A stretch of 64,000 nucleotides of DNA. Origin: Helichrysum umbraculigerum. Its lineage: Eukaryota > Streptophyta > Magnoliopsida > Asterales > Asteraceae. The stretch covers positions 162,863,759-162,927,758 of the forward strand of contig CATIUR010000003.1 of the NCBI GenBank assembly GCA_949592205.1, given 5' to 3'. The notes under the pieces are model-generated. The model saw only the letters and a program-made list of their open reading frames with translations, was not told the DNA's origin and searched no databases. Positions within the stretch are counted from its first letter, which is position 1. The number at the start of each line of letters is the position of its first letter. Both the position numbers and the translations under genes were made by a program. Shown here one piece after another: positions 50,976 through 62,594 of this stretch.

Positions 50976-51603
50976 GAGCACACGGTATGCTCCTACGTGG
51001 CATCAACGTTCATTAACGAGAACGCTGTGGCACGGCGTTCTGCCACCCCTCCTCGCCGTTCCCGAAGGCCTTCTCGTTGGCGTCCGACCCCAGCGTTTGA
51101 TTTCGGACGGCGAATCCAAACAACATCCTTCTTTTTTTTTGTCTTTCCTATTCTTTTTTTTTTTTTTGCCTATTTTCTTTTGTTTCTAAGAATAAGATGA
51201 AGAATGTGTCGGTTGTTTATATCTCTGTGTGTGTCTGTATCGTTTGGAAAGGAAGAAGAAAGAAGAAGATTTAGGTTTTAATAATGGACTATTTAAATGG
51301 GCTTTTAGTTTTTATAATAGACTATTAAAATGAGCCACTAAAACTTTAATTGGCCCGAACAAGTTTTTTTTCTTTTTTCTTTTTTTCTTTTAATAGTTTG
51401 TAAATTTAAATTCTTGTACTAATTATTTTTTTTTAAATATTTCATAAATGAATTTTGTATTTGGTTCTTAATTTAACAAATAATAAAAAACTCCAGAACA
51501 CTGTCCAGAACACTGTGAATAATGTTTCACCACACCACAGAATCCTCACTTTCAACATTCTCCATAACACTGTTCAGAACACCGGTTACCACACCCAGTG
51601 CTC
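50976..51603. mobile_element. PIF/Harbinger-like element nested in the 50225 element
   Basis: Flanked by TTA at 50973-50975 and 51604-51606, with ends GAGCAC / GTGCTC. Inner subterminal repeats around CACTGTTCAGAACACC and CAGAACACTGT are present at the right, and GAACGCTGTGGCACGGCG at the left. It is 628 bp long and has no recognisable coding sequence. Confidence 0.55.
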
Positions 51604-51711
51604 TTATGGCCTACTTATTCTAGGTATATATAGATGTAGACTTTGACTTTTAAGGGGTTGTGGAGAAACCAATAATATACTAAGTATTATCATTTATTTA
51701 CTAAACCGGTT

Positions 51712-52197
51712 TGTTGGTGCATTTTGTGTGTCAGTCAGTTGGTCAAACGTTTGTAATTGTCAAAGTCAATTAGTCTGCGTATGTATAGTGTTTAGTGTGT
51801 ATATGCAAGTCTGTAAATGAATAGTTAAATAGAAAATATACACGAATATAGTGTTCATGCGACACTTGGTAAGTGTCGCATAGGGCGACACTTGTTAAGT
51901 GTCGCAATAAGGTGGTGACCTGCGACACTTAGCTAGTGTCGCAGGTAGGTCAGGTTAGACTATAAATAGAGGAGTCAAATTCAGAATTAGGGTTGGACGT
52001 CCATAAGAGAGAGTGAGCCGTTTTTGTGTGTGAGGAGGAGAGAAAATGAGTTTGTGAGTTTGTATCTTGTAATCTTGATTATTCAATTGTGAATATATAC
52101 AAAGATTATAGAGAATTGTGTGTTTTGATTCGATTAATACGTTCATATATGCAATCAAACGATCCGATCAGATCCAAGACTATAAAAGGGACTTTCA
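51712..52197 (+). mobile_element. Solo LTR, Copia-like, nested in the 50225 element
   Basis: Starts TGTTGGTGCATTTTG and ends ACTTTCA, flanked by the 5-bp duplication CGGTT (51707-51711 and 52198-52202). At 486 bp it fits a short Copia-type LTR left by recombination between two LTRs. It holds a TATA box and upstream palindromes. Confidence 0.8.
51859..51968 (+). promoter_or_regulatory. Three 21-bp palindromes and a TATA box in the solo LTR
   Basis: GCGACACTT and its complement AAGTGTCGC (AGTGTCGC in the third), separated by about 3-4 bases, form palindromes at 51859-51879, 51885-51905 and 51922-51942. The TATA box TATAAATA follows at 51961-51968. This is the expected U3 promoter position. The palindromes look like tandem binding sites for a dimeric factor; that is inference. 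Confidence 0.65.
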
Positions 52198-52567
52198 CGG
52201 TTTGACCGGGCGGTTTGACCGGAGCCGGAGGTCACACCGAGTCGATCCGGTTTTTGGTTTTAAAAACATTGGCCACACGTCACTTTGATATATCATCTTA
52301 AGTTGAAGGTTTTCCTTATATAATAAGGAAAGAAATGCAAATATATAAATTAATCAGTGAGCTTTAGTTATTGATAAATTTTATTATTGATGAAGCCATT
52401 GTTATTATTACGAATTATTAATTAATTTCGTGCATTTCTCTATTTTATGTAATATTTTTGATGAAGTTATTGAATAACTAATCGATGATTAACTGACTTC
52501 AAACTAATAGTATTTCATTAAATGAAATAATAAGGCTGGTCGATGAACTCCTTTATTTATTAATTGG

Positions 52568-52995
52568 AGTAAATTATACCGATTATCCCTATGCTTTGCA
52601 TGAAATTACACCGACAGTCCTTATCTCTTGAAAATTACATTGATCATCCCTGAATGATACCAAAATGCACGGTGGTAGTCCCTCCCACTAACGACGGTTA
52701 AAAAATTCCGTTAAGTATGTCACATGACTCGCACATGAGGATACATAAGTCTTTTTACCATTTTCTTCTTCCCAAAACCAACCCAACTACCGTTTTTGAA
52801 GCTCGACACGAAGACTTATGTACCCTCATATGCGAGTCATGTGACACACTTAACGGAATTTTTTTACCGTCGTTAGTGGGAGGGACTACCGCCGTGCATT
52901 TCGTTATCAATTAGGGATGATCGATGTAATTTTCAAGAGATAAGAACTAGCAGTGTCATTTCGTGCAAAGCACATGGATGATTGGTATAATTTAC
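52568..52995. mobile_element. Foldback MITE, copy 1 of a tandem pair
   Basis: Long inverted arms: left AGTAAATTATACCGATTATC... and right ...GATGATTGGTATAATTTAC, pairing along most of their length (shared blocks GACTCGCACATGAGG, GGTGGTAGTCCCTCCCACTA). Non-coding. Likely MULE-type or unclassified foldback; no clear target duplication. Confidence 0.7.
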
Positions 52996-53018
52996 CTTTT
53001 TAATTATTATTATTATTA

Positions 53019-53421
53019 GAGTAAATTATACCAATCATCCATGTGTTTTACACGAAATTACACCGATAGTTCTTATCTCTTGAAAATTACATCGATCATC
53101 TCTAAATGATACCAAAATGCACGGTGGTAGTCCCTCCCACTATCGATGGTTAAAAAATTTCGTTAAGTGTGTAACATGACTCGCACATGAGGGTACATAA
53201 GTCTTTGTGTCGAGCTTTAAAATACCGTAGTTGGATTGGTTTTGAGAAGAAGAAAATGGTAAAAAGACTTATGTACCCTCATGTGCAAGTCATGTGACAC
53301 ACTTAACGGAATTTTTTAACTGTTGTTAGTGGGAAGGACTACCGCCATGTATTTTGGTATCATTCAGGGATGATCGATGTAATTTCGTGCAAAGCACATG
53401 GATGATCGGTATAATTTACTC
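53019..53421. mobile_element. Foldback MITE, copy 2 of a tandem pair
   Basis: Same family and arm order as the copy just to the left, separated from it by an (ATT)n tract; the right flank is again (TTA)n. The two copies differ at many positions, so they are not a recent local duplication. Confidence 0.7.
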
Positions 53422-53567
53422 TTATTATTATTATCTACGATGTCATGGTTATTCACATGAATGATTAACGAGTTTAATTGTGTAGTAATAAAAGTAAATT
53501 GTGAGAATATTGTCAGTTCATTGTTAGCTTTATATACTTTTTGGGAAAGATACTTATTGTAACACCT

Positions 53568-54780
53568 CCAAATTTACTGTTTAGCGGAAGCATAAATTGA
53601 GTGTTACTAATCAATAATCAAAGCACAAATATATATAGCAAACGACTCTATATGCGTTGTTTTAACAAAATATATTAACATATAAAATGTTTACAACATT
53701 TGAAGCTTTACATAGCTCGTGTTCGATTTAATGAGAGATTTCAATACATAAATACTTGTACAAAATATACTAATGCAAGGAAATCTCTAATGTCTGCATG
53801 CTGACTCGAGCTATAGTATTCCTGATGGCAGTGCAACCTATTGCTTAGTACCTGCGATACATGCTAAAATGGGTCAGCTAAAGCTGGTGAGCTCACAGGT
53901 TTGAATATCAAATAATATCGTATGAACCGCAAGATTTAAGTACTGATTTGCATCCAGCAAATAATGATAATGAAAATCTATACAGCCATGAGCACATAGT
54001 CTGAGCTTAACTCAAGGGTCGGGTCCCATATAGAGAATTCCGAGCGAGGTGCCTCCACGAGTGCCTAATCCACACTCGTCTGAACAATTATTAGTACGTC
54101 TGTTTACCCAGTTAGTGCTTGCTAACCCGAACGAGGAGGGTCAATCCTATATGGTACCATATACTAATAATCACGCTACAACGTATTACCAAACTATGCT
54201 GATGGAGGGCTTTGAAATGATTAGTGGAAATAACTCATGTAGTATATTGAAAAGTTTGTACTTGCGTTCACATGTTAAAATAAGCATTGAATCACACCCC
54301 TGAGTGAAAAGCAGTAAAAAGAGGGGCTATGAGACTCACCTGAGTCTTGAAGCGTTTAATCAATAAGCGTGAGTTGATTAGCCGATTAGTGATTGTCCGA
54401 AGACTCGTAACCTGAGGGTGTTCACAACACGTGATGGTTATAAACATGATTGGGTATCTCAAAAGATCACCCGTGTAGTTGTTCGTCCAACTAGAATGTC
54501 CAATTTACTACGATTTGGTTGTTGTATTTAAGCGTTTGAAAACGTGTACGGCCCGTTGGTGATTAGTTGTAATATTAGTGTTATCATTATTGTCTTGATT
54601 TCGAATAGTTATCCTTGAAAAACGAATCCCACAATGTTTTAGAAGTCGTATCGTATAAGCGTTTGAGGTTTTATGAGTTTGATGCTTAGTGCAAAAATAG
54701 TTGACAAGCTTCTGTTTTATGCGACACTTTATAGCGTCACTTAGGGAGTTCAGGCGACACTTGGGAGGGGTGTCGGGATG
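53568..54780 (-). mobile_element. LTR fragment, gypsy-like family
   Basis: The left edge TGTAACACCTCCAAATTTAC followed by CGGAAGC resembles, on the minus strand, the 3' end of the LTR family seen at 56755. No second LTR or matching right end was found, so it is probably truncated. Near its right edge (54718-54780) GCGACACTT boxes recur, similar to those in the solo LTR at 51859. Confidence 0.45.
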
Positions 54781-56694
54781 AAATGATCATTCAAAAGATA
54801 TTATTAATTTAATTCTCTTTTTCACCCGATATAATACACATGTTTTCCTGTTATTTGGCTAACTTCTATCTATAAAAAAAAGGTGATATAGTCAAATGAA
54901 AAAAAGGGTGCTTTTTAACCATATATGTTACACAAAATAAGTTCTAGACATCTTTGTGGTGAAAGATCGGTAGATATGATTGTGTCTAAATTTGAAATAA
55001 ATTACGGAAGTGTGACTCACTTTATAAGAATGAATGTTGTATCATTATAATAAGTAGTATATAACTTTTTGTATAATAAGAATGAAATGATAAGAAGATA
55101 ACGATAATATATATGTTATAAAACTATAAAATTTTGTTACCTCATTATATCTAAAATTTGTATTTTACTTTATGATGTAATTATATTGAAATTGCAAATA
55201 GCTAAGATAATTATTACAAAATTATAAGAGATGACGAGTCATTTTATGAGGAACTTATGTGTCAAGATAAAAAATCTATTCATTTCTTTTAAACATTCAA
55301 ATGTTTTAGACTTAATTTCATGGTTCGTCTCCGAGGTTTACACAAAATTGCACCTTAAGTCTCTATACTTCTCTTTTTGCACCGGCAGTCCAAAATCATG
55401 AAAGTTGTTGTACGGTTGGTCCATCCTCCAACTAAAATGACTACCATAACCTTAATCTCATAGTTTTTTTGTAAAGAATTAAGTGGAGTAACTTAGTCAT
55501 TTTAGTTGAAGGCGGGACTAACCGCGCAACGTCTTCACGTTTTTGGAATGCCAGTACAAAAAGTAAAATGTAAGAACTTACGGTGTAATTTTGTGTAAAA
55601 CACGAAGACAAACAATTTAATTAGTTTTTATATATTGAAATTTACTATGTAGGTGTGTTATTTTTTTTTTTCACATCTAAAAAATTTGATAATGATATAT
55701 TAATTGGGGCTTAACATGGCTATAAGTTTATGTAGCTTCATTGGCTACAAAAATATAAAAAGGATAACAAATTTAGACCATAAAAAATCTTAAAATGAAT
55801 TAATTATACCGAATTAGGCGAAAATATATTTTTTTAGTTTCAATTTCACTAACAATATTGGACTATAAATGAGAATTCGAGAAAACCATTTTCTTCATAA
55901 AAAGTCAAATTGTATTCAAAGCCAATTTTATAAACAAGAAATGTAGGGAATGGGCAACAATTACTTGTAGCTAATATATTCCCTATTAATATATATTATA
56001 ATTGTAAGTGCTTGACACATGTCGGCTTATAAAGCAACGACTTGTCAAACTTTGAAACCTATAATGGCCTTATAGTTGATCTTATATATAAGATAAGATA
56101 AGATAAGATAAGATAAGATAAAAAATATAATTATGAGAATCATAATATAACATTATGTACAATCCAAATTCAAATTTCAAATGCAAATCCAAATGAAGTT
56201 ATAAATAGATAATATACCCACTATAATGTAAGTCACCAAATTCGAGTAATATATCTATTATCTATTACTACTTATAATGCATTTGAGTCATTTGTCTTTA
56301 GATTCAATTCAATCAAAAGAAATGACTATATTGCCCTTGTATATTTAAGACAAACATTTAAATACCACCAATTATTCTTATTATTCTCACTAAGATGGAA
56401 ATGTTAACTTTCTATATCAAGAGTAAAATTCAATTGTCTACTAAATAATACGGGATACTACTAATAATTTAGGTAAAATATCGATTATCTATTACCTATT
56501 AGGCTATTACTACTACTTATAATTATAAAATGCATTTGAGAGTAAATGGCAATTAGGTAATACAAATTTAGATAATCTATAATTACATTACATAGTAACA
56601 AAACATCAACCAATTAGATCTTGAACTCGAACTGAAAGTAAAGATATGAATATCCAAATTTCTTTCAATATCATCCGAAATTTTCACCGTCACA
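54781..56694. other. AT-rich DNA with a foldback MITE and a microsatellite
   Basis: A foldback element lies at about 55322-55614, with arms sharing TTTACACAAAATT(G/A)CACC in inverted orientation. A pentanucleotide microsatellite (AAGAT)n lies at about 56090-56120. No gene is supported. Confidence 0.55.
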
Positions 56695-56725
56695 TACTCG
56701 CTGCTATGTGCGGGTATAATGCTAG
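56695..56725 (+). mobile_element. Helitron-like 3' terminus
   Basis: Hairpin CACATA, loop CTCGCTGC, TATGTG, then CGGGTATAATG and CTAG|T. The element body would lie to the left; its 5' end was not identified. Confidence 0.45.
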
Positions 56726-57883
56726 TGTTTGAATATATTTTTGGCCCCACTCACTATAACACCCCCTATTTTCTATACCATTTTATAGTATATAATATCT
56801 CGGAAGCGCAGGTAAAAGATACGTTAATCATTTACATTACAGATTATATAACAACTCAGACTATCTCGAAATCATAACATTTCAATTTGGGTCTTATTTA
56901 ATTCCAAATACAACTTGGGTTTATTCCAAAACCAATATCAGAGTAAGCCATCTGGTCAAACATTCCATCCCGAACAAACTTCTTGCAAATCCCTTTCTAT
57001 CAAAATCATAACCTGCAAGAAGTGGGGTGGTGGGGTTAGCATAACGCTAAGTGAATGAATAATAATCAACAACCCAACTTAGCATAACAAATATTGTTTA
57101 CAACAAATAATCGTAAACAAATCATATCACAATAGATCGATGGTTCTCGGGGACAAACCTTCAGCCAAGAATACCAATAATAAACACATAATATCAATGA
57201 GGATAACATCACAATACAATGAGGATCGGTGGTTCTTGAGATACCATAATACCCGGGGATTCTCCAAGAACACTTTTCGTACATATCCGTATGGCCATAA
57301 CGGACGAGACCGATAGTTTGGTACTAATCTCATACGACCTAATTTCCTATTAACGATGAGTACAAGGAAATTCCTGTCGTCTTACAATAGTAACCAAACC
57401 CAACCATCAGGTTGACCCCAATATACTGATGCCCGAAGGCCAAATATCAAGTGATCACATATTCACATATTTAACCAGATCAACATATCAGACTAAACAG
57501 TCTATCAACAGTATTATTACTATTAAACCAAAATCATCATGGCAAACCAAAAGTAGTAATAATACGTTTACCCGTTGTAACCAAACCTATTACAACTAAG
57601 TAAAACTGAGGATTACAGATCCACTCATCGAATACCTCAGCCATCCACTCAGTAGTCTAATATCACTGAGTCTTCTCCACATCTGAAAATACAACAGAAC
57701 AACACAAGTTAGTCACTTGTCCCAAGGTAGATATAACATCATTCGAATATATTTACCTCAACAATTCTCTAACATACTCAATTCATATGACTTAACACAT
57801 TCATCACAATTATCAATTTGTCAACACATTTAGTAACTATAAGCTTCATAGTCACTAATCACAATCATCTTTAGTAGCTACAA

Positions 57884-60304
57884 TGTAACATCCTCCGTAT
57901 CGGTCTAGTAATTTCTTATTTTTATCGATTATTTAATTATCTTAGGAATTACCTGGTATTATTTGTTTATTGAGAAACTTAGGTAAGTAAGTCCCAGGAC
58001 TTATTGTGGATAGTAAATTATTACTTGTTTTAATTTACTAGAGTTGACGGTAAAATAAAATAAGTTTCTTGCAGTTAATAATTAGGTTCCAGACAATAGA
58101 TTGGGACGGGTTTAAAATACCCAAATATTAAAGTCGGTCTAATAAGGGAGCCGACCTCCTTTTACGTTATTATTTCCCCAATATTATTCCTTACACTTCT
58201 CAAGCCCTAAACACAAGAACTTAGAAATCAAATTAAATTAGGAAGCAAGATTAGTGATTTCAACATTGTGAATCTAGTAACATCACCTCTAATTATCCCT
58301 TTGAAATCATCATCTTCTCCATTTTCAAGGGTAAGTGTTCTCCCTTTTATTTAAGAACTTGGTTTTGATAGTAAGTGTAGTAAATTGGGGTATGTTAAAA
58401 GTGATGAATTGATTAGTGATTACATGACTAGTTAAAAGTGATAGATGTTTACTAACTGAAATACTATGATCATCAATTGAGTTCTTGAATTATGAACTTG
58501 AAACTTAGAAGTGGGTTTAATGGGTTTTATGAAATTAGCATGAAATTGGTACTACTTAATGTTAATTGAAGTTATTTGTTGTTATTAGTTGTGTTATAAC
58601 GTTTCTTAGATGCTAAAAACATAAACTTGTCGATTTAGTACTTGGAATTGTGGCATGGCTATGATTTGGTTCATGCAGAGGTAAGAAACAGGTGCTGGTC
58701 GGCTAGTATATAAGAAGGACGCGGCGAGTCCTTAAGACACGCGGCGCGTCCTTAAGACACGCGGCACGTGGATCTTAAATAATAAGGACGCGGCGGGTTT
58801 ATTAAATACGCGGCGCGTACTTTAGAAAATATTTGATCAGTAGCTAACCATTGATGAGGACGCAGCGTGTACTAAAGGAACGCGGCGCGTCGTTATGATT
58901 AATTATTGTACGCGGTGTGTCCTAAAGGGACACGGTGTGTCCTAAGTTTTGAAAGGACGTGGTGTGTCCTAAAGGACATGGTGTGTCCTAATCTAGCTTC
59001 AACACTTCACATTTATTTAACTATTTCCATGTTAATTGGTAAATACATGTTATGATATTGACAAACCAATATAAATATATGATAATGGTTATAATGTAAT
59101 TAATTATATACAATTAGAAACCTCTAATTGTGATATAAATTATGTTAAGTTCCTAGTGTTATATATTGATATAAGTTAATTATTGATAATCTTGATTATT
59201 AACTTATATTAAATACTTAAATGTTAAGTGGTATACTTGTGATATGATAATATGTATAACATTGATCTTATTGAATTAAGTTATATAGTCGATTGATAAG
59301 GTGTATGCTTTATTGATTTTAAGTAAGAATGTTATTAAGTGTTGCATTAATATATGATGTAATACTTGCGATAACTGAAGTAAACGATATTAAGTTCTGA
59401 AAAGTTATATTCGGATATAAGTTAAGAGTTTATGGATTACATTACTAACTTATATTTGATTGTTGTGTTTCAGACAATCCAAAGACTCAGCGAGACAAGA
59501 TAGCTGAGTAAGTTGACAGCAGTATCGGTGAGTGGATATGGTACTCGCAGTTTAATTCAGTTGTAACTATTTGGTTGCAACAGTAAACGTAAATATTATT
59601 ATTTGACTGATTAGTCTTTAATATTGACCATGAATCTACGTGACTACTTGTCCTTCGGGCATCAGACTTATTGAGGTCAACGTGTTAGTTGGGCTAGTTG
59701 ATTATTATTTGAATTACACAGGGACTTTATTCATTCGTTGTGTGTAGAACCTGTGTTTGATTATAATAATGATTAGCTATCGGTCTATTCTGTATTGACC
59801 ATACAGATTGACGGTAAGTGTTCTTGAGAACCTCCAGGGTATTATGGTAACCTCAAGAGCCACCGATCCTCATTGAAAAATGTGTGTTTACTGTGAATTG
59901 TTGTAAACTGATAGTGAAGCTAAGTTAGATTGTTTGTAACTTGTTCATTCACTTAGCTTCGTACTAATCCCTCTATTTACTTCCTGCAGATTAATTTTTT
60001 GTATGTGTGCAGGCAGGAAGATGACTCTTACAAGGAATGTTTGAAGACTCGCTTAGTCTGATATATTTTTGTTATAAACCAAAGTTTGTTAGTATACATA
60101 ACACCTCGTTTGTAAGTAATGTTTTCTAAACGTTTTGAACTATAGTTTGATGGCTTTGAAGCAGAATTATGTGCCCTTGATATGATGTGCATTTTTTTGA
60201 GAAAGTTTGTACATATTTCCTTAATGTATATTAATAAAGTATATTTTACACGCGCTTCCGAGAATAATTATATAAAATTCAGTGATAGAATGAGGGGTGT
60301 TATA
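57884..60304 (+). mobile_element. Nested LTR (inner), opposite orientation
   Basis: Starts TGTAACATCCTCCG and ends GAGGGGTGTTATA, the same ends as the outer element but on the plus strand. Its right part (for example GATCCTCATTG, CGCGCTTCCGAGA) is the inverted, diverged counterpart of 56755-57300. Length 2421 bp fits a single LTR plus a minisatellite. The expected duplication is unclear: TACAA precedes it, and TACAA also occurs 13 bp after its end. Confidence 0.7.
58717..58990 (+). repeat. CpG-rich palindromic minisatellite in the inner LTR
   Basis: About eleven units around a core GGACGCGGCGCGTCCTTAAG. Left-hand units keep CGCGGCGCG, while right-hand units read CGCGGTGTG, CACGGTGTG, CGTGGTGTG and CATGGTGTG. 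The core is partly self-complementary (GGACGC...GCGTCC). Confidence 0.8.
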
Positions 60305-61383
60305 AGTAACATAATACTACAACATGAACAACATGATTTTTAACTCGATTAAGTGTTCTAATTAGTAACCAATACCAATTTCATCATATAACTCATCAAA
60401 TCATCATAATCTCTTTAATCACATGATTACTTTAATCATGGCTTATTAATATGATATTATCACCATCATTATCATAAGTATAGATAATTCTCATAATCAA
60501 ACACTTGATTCAATACTTCAATTCTTCCTAATAACATTCCAACAACTTTTATAATCACTAATTATAGTGTATTGACATCAAAACATCATCATTTGATCAA
60601 ACCCATTTTGATCATAAACTTTACAACCTAATTAATCCACTTTTAAGTTGGATTAAAGTTACTAACAACCTTATTAACACTTATTAACACTACTTCAATT
60701 AATATCAAGCTTTAATTTCGAATTAAAACCCTTAATTCATCAAAGCTCATCTTAAACACCAATACTCTCATGAATCCTAAAGCAATTTACACATTTTCAA
60801 CTTGAATAATAATAATCATCTTCATTAGTGAGTTCCACTAACATCAATTTAACTAACTCAACCCTTAATTTCGGATTAAACTCACTAATAAACTAAAACC
60901 CCAAAACCCCCAAATTCTAGGTTTAAAGAAATCAAGAACACATGATCATACCTTGTTTCTAATGATGATAGAAGCTTGAATTCGAGTTTAGCAACTTCAA
61001 TTTGATGTTTCCTCATGTTCTTGATAATTGATTTAGGGTTTTTTGTATGTATGTGTGTATGTACGGGTACGTATGTATGTAGAGATAGGTTTTAGAATAA
61101 ACTGACTCAAACAAGTGAGGGTATACTAGAAGTGTTTGAATTTTATTCCCCGTACTTATCATTGTCGGGAACTTAAAAACCATTTACCGGGAAACACTAT
61201 TTTATTTTACCGTCAACTAAATTTAATTAAAACAGTTAATAATTTATTAGTCACAATAAATTATTCGACTCTTTTCCCCATTTATTTTCAAATAACACAA
61301 GGAACCTATTTTCTGACACATTAAATAATAATTCACATTCAAAAAATATTACACCAGACCCGAGGAATGGATGTTACACTCAC

Positions 61384-62554
61384 AACTATATATAGCTTAC
61401 TTAAAACTAATAGATGCACATGTTTATGAAAAAATCAATTTATAAAAAAAAAATCAATGAAATAATATATTTAAAAAAATTCGAAGAGGATATGCAAGGT
61501 TTAAAATGAAATGTTATTATAAATATAGATATTATAAATCAATGATTGGTTAAGATTGAATAGATAATGAATCATGAAGGGAAATTTAGTCTTTAAACAT
61601 TGTTGGGTATAATTTTAAGATAAGAAAAAGATGATTTATATATAATTAAGATAAGATTAAGATTAAGATGATGCCTTATATCCAATTGAAAAGCAATACG
61701 TTTAATCTTTCAAGCTACCAGCATATGAAATGTGTTTTAAGTTGCAACGATGCAGCTTGTCATACAAGCTATCTCAAATAGTATGTATAGCTTCAAAATT
61801 TTATTGTCTACGTCACTTTTTATTCGTTCCAAAAAGATTGTCTACTTGCAAAAACTTAAATATAAAAAATCATTAAGCTCCTCAATTTACCCATATTTAT
61901 TACTCTCAATCATTTATTGCATAAAAATTTCAGTCAAACTTGCTCTGAATATAAAGACAAATCTAATCTCGCGCGCGGGAGGATAGAAATGCCTGTATAT
62001 GAGGTAGGCACTTGACATTCATATAACCTATCTTAAATCCAACAAAATTTATTAGAAACAATAAAAGTGGCACAAATGAATTATATAATTAATATTGAAC
62101 AAAAAGTCTACTAAACATTTTACATTACACAAAAAGTACAGTTAAAAGTACCGTTGCGTTACATTAAAATACTTTAAACATAAAACAATAGAACAAAAAT
62201 GCTTATTTGCAAATCAAATATAGTTAATGTTAAAAAGTTAAACAAATATATTCATTCAAACCATGCGCTAAGGTCAAAGATTTCGCTCAAGGCATAAATG
62301 CTCTAATTCCTTTCTGCATTAGTCTCGGAGGGCCCTCGCTCTAAACGATTATGTCATCGAGGTTTTCCTGCTCAAGGTTAGGCTTTACGTTATCCAATTA
62401 ACTGCGTAACAGGACATGAATCAAGTTTTCCATATACTCTATCATCTCTGCAATCATATACATATTATTTCTAACAAGAGAAAGCATAGATCGTGAATAA
62501 GTTGGCTACGATTAGTCGCTTTGGAAGCCGGTAACCAAAGCACCGACTTTGGTT
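61384..62554. other. Intergenic DNA, no gene seen
   Basis: AT-rich to about 62220, then markedly more balanced in composition (62270-62550), which could be the start of an organelle-derived insertion. No frame or RNA gene could be supported. Confidence 0.4.
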
Positions 62555-62594
62555 AACAAGGTAGCCGTTGGGGAACCTATGGATGGATTAAATC
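62555..62594 (+). other. Mitochondrial 18S rRNA 3'-end-like segment (possible NUMT)
   Basis: AACAAGGTAGCCGTTGGGG, then AACCTATGGATGGATTAAATC, closely resembles the 3' end of plant mitochondrial small-subunit rRNA (family form: AACAAGGTAGCCGTAGGGG, AACCTGCGGCTGGATTGAATC). Nuclear and plastid rRNAs differ at these positions. Only the last ~40 bases match and there are several substitutions, so it is at most a decayed organelle-DNA scrap, not a gene. A 9-bp hairpin (TAACCAAAG/CTTTGGTTA) overlaps its left edge. Confidence 0.4.

Larger units (their letters stand above)
50225..52271. mobile_element. TIR element (hAT-like) with 8-bp target duplication and two nested insertions
   Basis: Ends are CAATGTTTTTAAAA at both sides in inverted orientation, followed by CCGG-rich arms (ACCGGTCGAACCGG left; GGTTTGACCGG right). 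Target duplication GCCACACG lies at 50217-50224 and 52272-52279. Removing the nested elements leaves about 0.92 kb. Open frames at 50438-50852 overlap on both strands, are Pro- or Gly-rich, and match nothing I know; I do not call them genes. Confidence 0.7.
56755..61378 (-). mobile_element. Solo LTR (outer), related to the LARD LTR, split by a nested LTR
   Basis: Flanked by the 5-bp duplication CTCAC (56750-56754 and 61379-61383). On the minus strand it begins TGTAACATCC and ends GGGGTGTTATA, so the last bases are TA, not CA. Without the nested element it is about 2.2 kb, close to the 2191-bp LTRs at 17220. It shares with them TATG repeats and CCCCGTACTTATCATTGTC-type sequence near the TGTAACA end. 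No coding sequence is present. Confidence 0.8.
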
